The notes beneath the pieces were generated by a model that saw only the letters and a list, made by a program, of their open reading frames with translations, did not search any database and was not told the origin of the DNA. This document shows positions 49,790 to 62,700 of a stretch of DNA of 64,000 nt, in pieces (position 1 is the stretch's first letter; every line of letters begins with the position of its first letter). Origin of the DNA: Clavelina lepadiformis (taxonomy: Eukaryota; Chordata; Ascidiacea; Aplousobranchia; Clavelinidae); NCBI RefSeq assembly GCF_947623445.1, contig NC_135242.1:9858001-9922000 (forward strand). Direction: 5' to 3'. A program made the position numbers and the translations under genes.

Positions 49790-52700
49790 TTTCATGAAGA
49801 TTTTATTACATAAAATTTTAACCCAATGCGAAAACGAACATACTTTATGCTTTCACCATTCTTTAATTTGCAGCAGATTGATATTTTGGAGCTTTGAAAT
49901 AGTTTGCGTGCTTGCGTTTTTAAAGAATTACCACTGTCACTTAACATTTGTTATAATGACGCAAACAGCAATGCTCTTACTCTAATGAGCGACGCTTCTG
50001 ATAATTTCAGTGTTTAGTCTTTGCTCAACCCTGTTTTATTTTGTATTTAGAAATGCCAAATCACTGTACAAACAGTTAAAATAGCTCATTTTTGAAATTT
50101 TGTTTTATATAAACTCGATTTTAGTACTCGGAATTTCTTTTGATGAACTCTAGTATTAAATGATATACGTTTTACAATACTAATCAGATTTTAGCGTGGT
50201 ACTTTATCGGAACTTGTTTTTAATTTATTGTTTTTAATGTGTTGGGCTGTGCAAAAAATTTTACAAAGAAAATTACTCATACAATTTTATGCTATAAGAG
50301 TCTGCATAAGTTTCAGTAAGATATACTTTTTCACACTGCCTTCTGATCATAGTACCAAAAGCAAAAAAATATTAGTTGTTTTTGAACTAATAATACCATA
50401 ATTGTTTGTAAGCAACACGGCAGCGTGTGCTCTTCTATCTACATTATTTGTGCCATCCGTCAAAATTTAAATCAATGCATAGCAACAGCTGTTGTTTATA
50501 TTCTGCTGAATTGTTTTTGTAAATACCTTTTATTGCAGTTGATTACCAATTATGCTTCTTTTACGCATTACAGATTTTCTTGGAGAGAATTGTTTATTAC
50601 CAGATTATCTTGTTTATTTCGCGTCGCTTATTACGTTTTACAACGATCTTCTTCGAAAAATTTGTCTTAAATAATATACTGGTTTTGGCAAACAGCAGTG
50701 GTGTTCTGTGTTCGTATAGCGACTTGAAGCTATTCGGAATACGTAGACTACTTGCTATATGTGCAAAATACTTAGTAAGATATGTTGAAGCCAGGAAATT
50801 GTTTTATCTGCACAGAAAAGTCATTTAAAGTTGCGTTTTAATCATATCGCTCTCTGATAAGCATACCAGCTTTTAAAACTTTGGTTAGGCTATATATGTT
50901 TTTGATTAGGGTGGTAAATTACTCTCTAAAGCACTCTAGAAGTAAAAGTGAATAACTTCCTTGGGCTTTACGTGACTTCATAATAAGGAAGTAAAACTAA
51001 CTTCAATAGGAAAGAACTGCCAAAGATCTATTTTAAATACTATCTCTTAGCGGGTGTTCCATGGAACATTGAATCAAAAACAAAGACCGGATTTTACGCA
51101 TGGAACTTTTGGAATGACTCAAGTGAATACCGGGTCAATTAGCATGCGTCCAATAGACTACATCGAGTATAGTTATATACTATAGCTAGCTGTGACCTTC
51201 CTGTTAGCAGAATAAAATAAATGTATGACTAAAATAGAGAGTTGTAGAGTGACGCACAATCAATGTAAGTACAGTGACACTTCCAGACAACACGTTCATA
51301 CATCAGATTATTTTGCAATAACAGCAACACTTATACAATTAAACTACAACAGTATAATTTCAAATGTTCCAAACAAAGAATTGAAGAGTTTATTAAAACC
51401 GGATATTCTGGGAAGTTCCATAATTTAAGTAAGCAAAAAGTAAAACTGACCAACCGTAAAATAGCGGTATAAACTCCGACATTTTTGTTGTGATCAACTG
51501 TACTCAATTTTAAAACAATAATATAGTTTGTGATGTACGAATTTGTTATGAATTCAAAGACATGAATCAGAATCTGAACTTTTGTATCGTATAAAGATTA
51601 ATGTTATTAAAGTTTAGGTAAAATTTTTAGACGAGGATGTTGTTGTTTAGACGATACTATGCTGCCTAATACTTGTTCAAAACAACAGGCTTTCACCTTA
51701 TTATACGCAAATAACTTGTTAGCGCTTTAGCATAAAGCATTTTATGTTGCATATGCGTTGACCCGTGGATAGTTTTGGGCGTTCACAAGGTGAACAGCAT
51801 CTGACAAACCATAACCGTGCTGGTAATGTGCTAATGTTGTTGGTTTGGAATTGTTACTCGATAGCTTGCTAGTCGGCAAACAAGCAGTCTTTGTTCAAAA
51901 AGTCGGTACCGTTAGCCCTATCGTGTGATAATGTCCTACATTATAAAACATTATAACTGTTTCTGGGCATATTTACTTTAAACTCTGATACCTAACTTTA
52001 TACTATTTCATTACTTATCATGCCACATGGAGTATGTAGACTAATTCGTGACTACTATTCGTGAAATAGATTTGTGATGCAGTAAATAAAAACATTTTTA
52101 TTGTGAGACGGCCTATGCAAGTCAGTTTCAAATCAAATATCATTTCAACAATTCACAGCCTTTCAATTATGCATGGCTTGATGAGTTGATTGATTCAGTT
52201 AACTGAATTTTTTGGAAATTTTCGACATTTTGTCATCTTCTTTTTTGTGGTTGTTTTTCTTCTTGTGGTTGAAATAGCCTAGAAAGATTTCTAATACATC
52301 TCGACATCAGTGTACTGTACAATATTTGCTAACCCTCTGGCTCTGTGCAACTTGAGACGGCTATACTTATAACGTACGGCAGAGTTCTCCACATTTATAC
52401 ACAGAAAAAGTGATATGTTTCTCACTTTTTTCGGTAAAGGTCATATGCATGTATTTTAGACACGGAAATAAATAAATGCTTTTGGGAAACATCTCTCCAA
52501 ATAAATTTACGATAATGTAATGATGTCTCATAAAAAAAACACAAGTAAGCCGCAGTCATGCTTCAGAAAGAGCTTAATAATTTACATATACTTTTACAGT
52601 CTTCATTGCAGTATAATTGCATCTATACATAATTTCATCCAAAGCATTGCACCCGCACGGATGATAGCTGTAATACTCGGTGGTAGGAACACATGATTGC

Positions 52701-55092
52701 AACAAGTTCCATTTTTGAGAATTATTTTTCGTATATTGTTTAATTACTGCGAGGCGGCTCGCACTCGTTATTTCGCAACAAGCTAAGGACACCATATTTC
52801 CAAGACCTTTTCACTTGCGCAACTTTTTTATACTTAGGGATTACCACAGGTTATACTACAAGTTATTTTCAGGACGAACGTAAAGTTTCTTAAACATGCC
52901 TTTTGGAAATGCTCCAAATCTATAAGGGGCATATTACAATCATGCTTTTAAAATTACACACTATTTTTATACAAACAACAAGGAGTTGAATTCTACGTAG
53001 TTCTTATTTATTTTTTTACTTGCTTTGTTTAGCCTACTTACTCATACATTACTTATCAAGTTATGTATCACATATTTTCACTTATATAATACACACACAC
53101 AAATATGTCCTTGTGTTTTCCATAGATGTTAACACAAAATATACTTAGAAGTGAAAACAGCAAAAATAGACAGTTGTCTGGCAATTTATGGAACTGTCTA
53201 CTCTCTTTGCGTCACCTTGCGGCAGAAAATTGTAAAAGAGGCTTGAGACTTGAAACATGTTCTGTGAGAACAACTCTGTAAGGAGCAATTACGGTTAGAT
53301 GCTTTACTTTAAAACTGGTTAAAAATCTTTATGCCATACAGATCTACAACATTTTCAGATGGTTGCACTCCACAAAGCTGTATTATTTTAGTGCCAAAAA
53401 TCGGAACAACTTTGTGTCATTAAGTTCAAAGAACGTTTAAAAAAATTAGCAGAATAAGTATTTATGGCAATCGGAAGAAAAGTTGCTGGCTTTGCCAAAC
53501 AACTCCACAAGAAGACAACGCCACGAAGAGAACGACAATACAACAACTACCATTACATATAAATATTAATTAATTGTCTTCCATTTAATTAACCCAGTTA
53601 ACCAGTGTATTATGACAATACTGAGGATTTATACGCAATGACAATTTTAACAGATGTCGTCTTTTAAACTCATTGTTTGCGAAAAACCACACCCATTAAC
53701 CAGCAAAATTGTTTTTAAGGCCAATTACCATTGTTTGGTGTAAGTTTAGCTTATGTAAATTACTGTATTTATTTATGTAACTTATATATATATGAATTTA
53801 TATTAATATATTTAAAGTTTTTGAAAACTTTGATAGAAATGTGCCGCATCAAACTAGCATCGGAATCTCGGAAATCTCATAATCACTGTTGTAGGTCGGA
53901 TGTGACGCATCAGTTCATTTTCTATTCGCCGTTTACGATTCCAACTTCTGCTTGCTGTTACTGATGAATTGCTTTCCATTAGAAACTCGAAATTCCCCAC
54001 TTGCTTTTGCCTTTAGTACACATAAACTCACTGAGAAAAAGTTTTGCCTAATATTGTCCAACCGGAAAATCGGCTCAACATCGCTTTGCGATTTTTCTGT
54101 AGATTTTCCCAAACTGCATACTACAGTATATAGGCCTATTCATTTCGAATTACAGTGTGTTAAGCCTTCTAAAACACAATGCTATCTTGTCATTACACAC
54201 TGAACTCCAAACCAGAGCTGTGTTCGCGTCATTGGTCATTGCATTTTCTAGATTGGTGTAATCAGCCAAGTGTGACCTGTACAGGGTGGTTATATCGAAA
54301 TATATATGTTTTTGTGTAACATGACATTAATAGGTTTCTGGAGTCCCTCGTTTCACTCTATAGCACTCTTAATGTCTATGTTTATCAAGCAACTTTGTGT
54401 AGCTCCCCATTAGTTTCATCAAAGAAAAAATCCAAACACAGAAACAAAATCCAAAAAAAATGGAATAAAACCACGATGCGGTGGAATCAGGACAAGATCA
54501 TATTTTGTTAAGTGTGGAAAAGATACGATAGCTGATTGCTTTCATGGAATTGACAAATTGTTCAGCTATTTTGAACTTATTCCGGTGATAATATTATTAT
54601 TTTGTACTTTTGTCTAAAAGCATCCGCATTTGCGTCATAAGGGTAGGTTACCATTATCACAAAAAAGGCACTTGAACAAAGAACACTGAGTCAACAAAGA
54701 GTGCTTTGGAGAAACATGCGCTTTGTCAACATAAGGTCGCTTTGCTGGTATGGCGTAACCTTCGGTTTCTAAAGGCAAACACTTCTCGCTTTATGACACT
54801 GGTTGTAGGTATACCCGAGCGTGGGGAGTATGATTGTACGGTACCTAGAAATATAAAAATTCGCTTATTCATGTTGTAATTGACGAGCAATTCGTCGAAT
54901 CTGAATTACATGTATAGCGAAACGATCATTGGCAAAGTATAAGATATACTAAAAGACGAAATATGTTGTGGTTGTAACTAGTACAAGTACCTCACACGGT
55001 GGAGCAAAAAGCATAGGAAATAAGCCTCTGACAAGGTGGCAAGCGTTGTATTGCAGAGTACTCGACTGACAATACCAAATTAAAAATACCAG
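49790..55092. other. Gene-poor 5-kb intergenic DNA
   Basis: AT-rich throughout. Presumably includes the SoxF 3' UTR. Frames up to 83 codons occur but none has splice signals or a recognisable motif, and no transposon ends were found. Confidence 0.4.
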
Positions 55093-55239
55093 TTTAATGG
55101 GTAAAAGTTGGCAGATGTACTTTTTGTACGACCAATTCCGTATTCGTGTTGAGGAAATCATAACAGACATAGATTTCACCGCTGTTGCGCAACTCGAACG
55201 CCATTTGATCAGGCAAAATAAGACAAAACGAATTTTAGG
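55093..55239 (+). other. Possible exon upstream of CIB
   Basis: Acceptor aaaataccag ends at 55092 and a donor gtaagc begins at 55240. The frame from ATG 55097 reads YDQFRIRVEEIITDIDF and continues as charged helix-like sequence to the donor. It could be a 5' exon or uORF of the CIB transcript, since a good acceptor ttttttcgcaacag ends at 55701 only 41 bp before the CIB ATG, or a separate gene. Unrecognised. Confidence 0.3.
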
Positions 55240-55742
55240 TAAGCGTAATGAGGACTGTCTTATATATAATTTACTAGGCTGAAGTAGAATAAGGTCATCT
55301 TTGGATTGCTATTCAGGACCACACAAATATGGGCGACCAACTCTGGATTAAATCCCAATAAACAAGATCGCGAATTTTTTTTCCATGATTTCGATATTTT
55401 GGTCAGGTATTGCGGGTTTTGGGTAGTTTAGGCAATGGTGTTCAATAAAATTCCAGCATTTCACATATATTTGCGAGATTATGTTTTTAATTAAGTGGTT
55501 TAGATTATTCCGGCGTAAAAATAAATTATTGGGGTCCATCTTGAAGGCAATGTTTAGTTTGTGCCACATCTTTATGCAGAAATACAAAACAGATAGCTTG
55601 ACGTAAGTTAAAGTTTTTCGACAACTCCAATATTTTAAGATAAATAAGAAGTTTTTCAAAGTTTACAAAGTTTCTGTTTGGTTTCATCTTTTTTCGCAAC
55701 AGGTCTTAAATAATATATTAAAGTTTATATACTGAACGGAAA

Positions 55743-57730
55743 ATGGGTGTAGGAAAAAGTAAATTAAATAGAGAAGCACTAGCTGAATACGCTGATCTTA
55801 CCTATTTCAATGAAGGAGAGATTGTGGAGTAAGTATAATGAACTTACAAGTTAAAGTAGTCGTATTTAGGCTGTTTGTGCATCAGAAACAGCAAGGTAAA
55901 TTAGTTTTTGAGACTATCTCCAACGACCTAGCTTGAGCTTGGACTGTACTATATCCAATGCTAGAGTTTTAGCTACAGCTGCAAATGGTATAGGCTACAG
56001 TATATAGAGAATATAAAGATTCAACCAATTATGCTTTGAGTCTGAGAGATTGGAAGGTTTGAAAATTGTTTTTGTTTGGAAAATTTGGTCAATGGGCTGT
56101 GTCATATTGCTAGTACACAAGGCGTCATTTCTGAAATTTGGAAGTGCTCCAACAGTTAACCAATCTTCTCGTCGTTGGCTAATATATTCCTAATGAAAAC
56201 ATTTCTTTTAGATAATATCGAATTTTTTATATTTCATTTTGTCCGATGTAAAATATTGTACATTTTTTCTCATTCTTCGTTAGTAAACCTTTCGTGGTCG
56301 GTTAGATATAGTATTCCACGGGTTTCTTTTCCTAAAAATGTGATGCAGTTTTTTTGATGGACCTGATTAAAAGCTGATAACCTAACATCAATTATTATCA
56401 ACAGAAAATTTGGCCCGATTTACCAGCAGGCTTACCTCATAAGTGTTCGTGCTAGTGACACAAAATTAGATACTTATTGTTGCATGTATGACAACAAGGG
56501 GCTTATTCGTCGTTTTCATACATTTAACGATGTTGTTAGCCTATTATAGTCAAATGAGCATCATATGTATTACACGTTTTGTACATAAAACTTTTCAATG
56601 AAATATAGCTTTCAGATATAGTTATGCATGCATGATACCAAAACAATGTAACAGTACAAAATACAAGTAATTGATGATAAGATAAATCCATCGCATGATA
56701 AGATAAATAATGTCATGAGCAAAAAAATTTCCACGTGATTTGTAAATCGATCAAACATTGTCAGCAGCATCTTAATTGTCACATTTAACTTTTCTTCCAT
56801 TCCTTCTTATAACTTCTTTATAACCTTCCTTCTTATAACCACTTCATTACATAGATTGTTCAAAAAATTTGAGAGTCTTGATCAATCAATACAAAGCGAT
56901 CCTAAAGGGAGAATATCTGCCAGCAACATAAAATCGCTTCCGGAATTAAAGGTACAAGAGCAAACGTTCAGCTTACCATATTCTCAAGTATGGATGTGTA
57001 ATATTATCTTGTTTGGGCAAGTGTTTTCGTATATTTTCCAGCTCAACCCGTTTGCAGATAGAATATGTGAAGTATTTTCAAGTGCCGACGACAAATCTAT
57101 GAATTTTGATGACTTTTTAGACATGATGAATGTTTTATCCGAAAACGCTTCCTTTTCACTTAAGGCTCACTATGCGTTTTCGATATTTGGTAAGTAGGCC
57201 TAAATTGCTGTAAAAAGTAGAGCTGTTTTTACATTACTTGGTATATACTGTAACTGCTGGAATTAAAATAAATGGTTAGCAGGCTTTGCAGTTTATTTGT
57301 CATATCATTGCAATGTTTTAAAGATTTTAACAAAAATGGTTATGTGGACGAAGAAGACATTGGAAAAATTGTCGAATGTATCACCAACGACCAAGATGGA
57401 TTAAAAGACCGAGCGCTTACCAGCAATTTAATTGAAAAAGTAAACGACTTTGATAATTTTTGTTCTGTGGAATGTAGGTGATTGATCTGCAGCGATAGGT
57501 GTGCATTACGCTATAAAGAAGTCGCTGTTTTTGGACGTTACTACCGCATCATTTAATTTTCTAACAATCTTTTCGTGTAGTATACATTTTTTATCATGTT
57601 CATGATTTATTATGTTCAGATAATGGAGGAAGCTGATCTGGACCGAGACAATCAACTCGGACGCTCGGAATTTGAGCATGTTCTATCAAAATCGCCGGAT
57701 TTTTTGAGGTGCTTCGAAAGTTATTCGTAA
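55743..57730 (+). CDS. CIB: Calcium- and integrin-binding (CIB) family EF-hand protein
   Basis: Exons 55743-55828, 56855-56951, 57042-57189, 57324-57439 and 57620-57730 join in phase to 185 residues (human CIB1 is 191). The N-terminus MGVGKSKL has Gly2 and Ser6, a myristoylation signal typical of CIB. LSKEL-like and LAEYADLTY sequence follows, then SLPELK|LNPFADRICEVFS, MNFDDFLDMM and AHYAFSIFDF, all in CIB order. EF3 loop at residues 111-122, DFNKNGYVDEED, has the family's Asp at position 12. EF4 at 155-166, DLDRDNQLGRSE, has Asn in place of the usual Gly. CIB proteins are membrane-anchored calcium sensors that bind integrin alpha tails, and in hair cells TMC channels. The paralogue (CIB1 to CIB4) cannot be assigned safely. 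AATAAA at 58000-58005 is the likely poly(A) signal. Confidence 0.9.
55829..56854. other. CIB intron 1
   Basis: 1.0-kb AT-rich intron, donor gtaagt, acceptor attacatag. Nothing else recognised. Confidence 0.75.
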
Positions 57731-57999
57731 AACTTGATTAAATATATTTAGCCTATATGCCGCAAGTATACAGAAAGATTGCCTGTTATACGCTAGGCTT
57801 TATTGTGTCGTGTTTCTTTTCCAGCTCCTTCAAAATTCGTCTTTGACCTATGCAATGGAGGAAAACGATTGTCACCAGTTCATTTTGCATACATAATAAC
57901 GTATAAAATGGTATAGATATTACGATTTTACACATGTTACGATTCTCAGTTCCCTCAGCAGCTGCAAGTGACTGCTTAAAAGTTTCCATGAGAGATTTT

Positions 58000-58005
58000 A
58001 ATAAA
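58000..58005 (+). terminator. CIB polyadenylation signal
   Basis: AATAAA 270 bp after the CIB stop. Confidence 0.4.
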
Positions 58006-58610
58006 CATATCTTGAACTAAATATCGTATTTATAAAACAAATGTTGTGTTTCCTTAACCACTTTAGCGTGTACAAACTTGAATTTTGTTTTTAATGTTCT
58101 ACCAAAAATAATGTGGGTGTTTACTTATTTGAAGGACAAAAACTTTTTTCAAGACTGTATATCAGCTTTGTCCGTCCCACGGCGCAATTATGTCGCAGTT
58201 GAAATTAGCAGGACAAACAACGAACCGATTGTGCACGTGGTCTCAAAAACGGAAAAAAATTCTTAATTTTGAATTGGCTCTTGCAAGAGCCAATTCAAGT
58301 GTCATGTCGGAATATTTTTATTGCTGTTTTAAAACCGTTTTCACTAGATTATTTTTCAACCGATTTAGAGGTATTCAATACAGTATTTATGCAATCATGA
58401 AATTAAGTTTTTCTTATTTCAGTAGCCATTGAATATTTTTCGTTTTTTGACGTGGTATAGGCCTACTTACAGCACGTCGTTGGTGTTGTGATCTAGTACT
58501 GTAGTATATTTGTCAATGTAGATACTTTTTGATAACTCAAAAATTGAAATTTTATTATTGTAAATGATGTCTATTTTGTTGATATGTTTGTGCTTCACTT
58601 GTACATTAAG
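58006..58610. other. Intergenic with a long perfect palindrome
   Basis: Contains a 30-bp perfect palindrome at 58269-58298. Two overlapping plus-strand frames (58078-58266 and 58190-58432) are open through the region but have no recognised motif. Confidence 0.4.
58269..58298. repeat. 30-bp perfect palindrome
   Basis: Centre GGCTCTTGCAAGAGCC extended on each side by seven paired bases (TTGAATT on the left). It would form a hairpin with 13 bp and a 4-base loop. Confidence 0.9.
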
Positions 58611-58871
58611 TTGCTTTTGTTGCCACCTAAAGTTATCACCACCGCCCATAGGGGTATTGGGTAAGTAGTTGCAACTAGAAGACTTGCTTAATTGATCACT
58701 AAGTTCACAGTTCATCGAAACTTACTTTACTGTTGTGCTCACTAATTAAACAAAAACAGTAACCGTGATGGATATTGTGAAATGTACGCAATACTGAACC
58801 CAGATTTTTGGGAATGGAATGTTAGGGCGAAGTCTTGGCAACACATATACGGAGGAACACGTGGCTATTGA
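58611..58871 (+). CDS. Possible two-exon 3' end of an unidentified gene
   Basis: 58611-58660 and 58760-58871 have a strong donor (ttgg|gtaagt) and acceptor (aaaaacag) and join in phase to KVITTAHRGIG followed by NRDGYCEMYAILNPDFWEW and a short Trp/Tyr-rich tail ending in TGA at 58869-58871. No upstream exon is established. A minus-strand frame (58467-58715) overlaps it, so strand is not certain. No family recognised. Confidence 0.35.
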
Positions 58872-59798
58872 GTTGTCGACATTTGCGATTCTTTCAGGTT
58901 AAAGTCGGCGCAATAACATTTTAGGTCTATGACGCCACCCTCGAATGCCTCTCAAATGCATAAAAATTTGCGTTCGTTGTTGCAATAAGTCGTTCTTGAA
59001 ACAGATTGTTGACGCCATGCTGATCATTTTCATTTACAAGCTGTGGAGTTAACTATGAATTGGGTTTGTAATGACCAATTTTTTCTTTGTATGCTATATA
59101 TTGTCAGAAGTTTGTAACGTTTTTATAAATAGACCAATGTTCATTTGATCAGTTTTTCTTGACTGCTGATATGTCATGATAACGAAAATGTTCTGCCCTA
59201 GTCTGTAGCGTACACGCTAAAATGTTTGAAAATATAACCGCACATCGCCTGAGGCTGTTTGCAAAATAAATCCATTTGGATGTTACATAATAGCACCAAT
59301 ACATCGTAAAGCTAAACTTATACTTAATTATTGTAACAAAGTAAAAGAAGTTTTTGGTCTTACTAGAACCAATATGATTTTATATAGAAGAGAAAGCCCA
59401 TGGCTATATGACTATATCGTGAATTAATAGCCCTTTTTAACCACAGTGTATTCAAACTATACACAGTTGCAATCATTTGGGGTATCGTCAAAAATCCTAC
59501 TTACAAAAACTACACCTAAAGCTTACACGAAACAATAACTTTCCTTTGATTATAACAATATTAACCGATGCTTTACATGGCAAAGTTAAATGTTTAACGA
59601 TTAGCCGTAGGCACAGTTTAAAGTTCAGGTAATGTGTTGCATAAGTTTCTTGGTAATCACGCAATTGATCTCAAAACAGTCATTTTTGCATGTATAGTAA
59701 ATACAAGCAAAGCGACTAGGCAGATTTAATTTGAAAGTTTTACATATAGGAATTTTACGTTCTTTTATGTGCTGTTCAGTTTAGTTGCGAAGTTCGCT
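58872..59798. other. Intergenic upstream of the zinc-finger gene
   Basis: AT-rich, nothing recognised. Presumably holds the promoter of the downstream gene. Confidence 0.4.
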
Positions 59799-62700
59799 AT
59801 GGAACGAATTACTTCATCGCACCTGGAAAGCAGGTAACGTATGCCTTGTTATAATATTGTTGTCTGATTTGTGTGATTACTAATCTGTATCATGGAATGC
59901 GCATTTATTAACATAATATAAGAAAGCGTCTGTCAAGTGTACTACAAATATACGTGCCTAAATCCACAAGTTTTTCTTTTGATGTCTTCCATACAAATTG
60001 TTTGTCTTGACTATATATACAATTATTTAAAATCATTTTATACGGTTATTTTAAACGGCTATTGTAAAGCTTTGCAAGCTTTTTGTAACGTTCAAATGAT
60101 TCTTCGATTAGGTACCCACTAATGCTTTAATCATAATTTTTACTTCTGGTAATAAAGTAGCGGCCTTTTGAATAGGAGTACTTTATCTATAGATTTCTTG
60201 GTGATTCTAGATTCGGTGAATGTGGATTTAGAACTGCTTTTGCTGCTTAGAACTGCTTTACCAGTGGTTCGGTGTTCAAAGGCATATCAAGTCAATGCAA
60301 AGTAGCTGCTGTAACATTCCTTTCAGCTGATTATGTAATGAATATTACTATTATGAGGGATATAATGAGTGATGATACGATAGCACTTAGGTCTAGTCAG
60401 AAACTATATTTCCAGATTTGGCTTTCAGTTATTTTCATAAATACAAACACCCTTGGGCGCTAGGAAATGTAGTAATTAGGATTACAGTTTTCATGACCCA
60501 GAAAAGGATATGCTTTTAAGTTATTACACAGCATTTTAATTAAAACAATGAGCGTGAACCCAACTTTGTCTTACTAAATGGGATGCCCATTTTAACAAAA
60601 TTCTAGACCCCATCACAAATGGCATCAATGCATCCCCTAAATGCACTTCTTAAACACAGTCGAAACACTGCACTGTGATACTTGATTTGTTTCCATCCGA
60701 TCTATATTGTTTTGTTTATGTGTTACATTTGCTATATAGAATAAACTTTATTATTAAAACCAAAAAAGCGCGTATTATATCTGTTGCTGAAGTGCACATG
60801 AGTACAATTGTTATAACGTTTATCATTTTGTATGTTTGTTAGATATGAGGTTCCGCTTTTCACCGATGTTATGAATCAATCGATAACGACCAGCTCAGTA
60901 GGCTTATCACCATTTATGATGAATGCATCGCTTATCTGTGCTTACCAACCATTATTTATTCACAATGTCACAACAAGCTACTTCGACTTTTCGAAATCTA
61001 ATTTCTTCAAAGCCTCTTTTAAATCTGACATGACAAATTCTTCAGCATATAACGAAGGTAAGCTAGAATAAGCTTATAGAGAAAATTGGGTATATAAGTA
61101 TAACAGTCTTATTAAGTATAACACGATGTACGGTTTGAAAAAACAAAATTGTAAGTGGAATAATGATTCATGGTTAATAAAACAAATGACATTACAGGGA
61201 TGATGATCAAAATTGAATAAATGACAAGATTGGTGTATGCATTTTATATAAATCAGTATATCCCATTCGACAATAACGTATTTCGTATGATTTCAATCAT
61301 GCTCTTATAATGAAATACCTGCTCACCCCATACAACAACTTCAGTTTAAGCGTACAATAAGTTATAGGCGTAAATATGCTTTTTAGTAATAGAGATTTTG
61401 AGCAAATTGCTTGAAATGAAAAATTAAATATTATCGAGCTCCACCTGAAAACATTTGCATAAAATATTTGATTTATGATCATTTTTTAACACAAGTCCGC
61501 TATTAAAGAAGAGAATTGTTTACAGATACGTTATATCTTTTAATATAATTGGATTGTTTTTTAACGTTGAACATTAATTATAGAATTTTTAGACAACATT
61601 TCTAAGCCCAGTCATGGTGGTCAAATCATACAAGAACTGCAACGACAAAAAGTTCCAAGTTATCATCCTATTTGCACAGAACCATTGATGTTCCCTGATT
61701 ATTCCTATAGCTTCGCTTGCCACAGGTACACGATTTTATTGTTTGAGTTTATAAAAAGTCTGTTAGCAGCTGATAGAGCGAGATTATGAACCAGTAACTT
61801 TATTGCGTCACTTCAATTTGAGGCTTCTTTTTAAGTTTCAAACTTAGCGTTTTTACAACTAAACTCAGTTTTACGTGTTCTGCAAGAAAAATGAATCAGC
61901 TTCATGCAAAAAGTCAGCACAAAACGTTCTGCAAGAGCAAGCTCACACAAAAGCAAATTCATTCCAAAAGTAGAGGTTTGTTTCAAACAGCTTTTACTTT
62001 TTATCTGTAGTGTTGTTCAACACTTTTCTGACATTGACATATTTATTTTTTCTTTAGATACTTAATTAAGCTTGTATAAAACCTAAGAGGTATCAATCAG
62101 ATATAATAAGTAGAACACTGAACACAGATATAAAGAGCATTTGAGCAAGTTATACTGTAACATTAGTATCATGAAAGATATGCTGGCCTGCTGGATGCCG
62201 ATAGCGGTTAGTTGGTCGTTCGCTGGTGGTTATAGTTGGAGCATTTGGCTCGCAAACATACCATCCAGAAAAAAATGCTTGCAGAGTAACCGGTGCACAG
62301 CCAAGCATATGGCACATGAGAAATGAGAAAAAATAAATATCTCAGGCCTCTCAATGGACACAGGTCTCTCGTATCGTCACCGCCACAAACTCAACCAAGT
62401 GTTTACAGGTGATAGCTTGCAAAATACTTCTACAAGAATGAAAGGAACACGGCCATTAGCAACAAATAGATCGATTGAGTCTGTCGTTCCTCTAGTTTCA
62501 AAAGATGAGGTATAACGTGTTTTCATATATTTCATTTCTGTTTTTTTTTTATTAACGAAGGTAGGCATTCTGTATAGCAATGCACTGCCAAACCAAACAA
62601 GTATTTTTGCTATATAGACCAAGCTAAAAAGTAACAGAAAATAGCAAACGGAAAAACAATAGCCTAGTTAATAACAATACAATCTAAATAATCTCCTATT

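Noticed and set aside
51056..51069. Short palindrome TGTTCCATGGAACA
   Set aside because: At 14 bp this is within chance expectation and has no context.
52574..52795. 73-codon minus-strand frame
   Set aside because: No motif and no splice-consistent neighbours.
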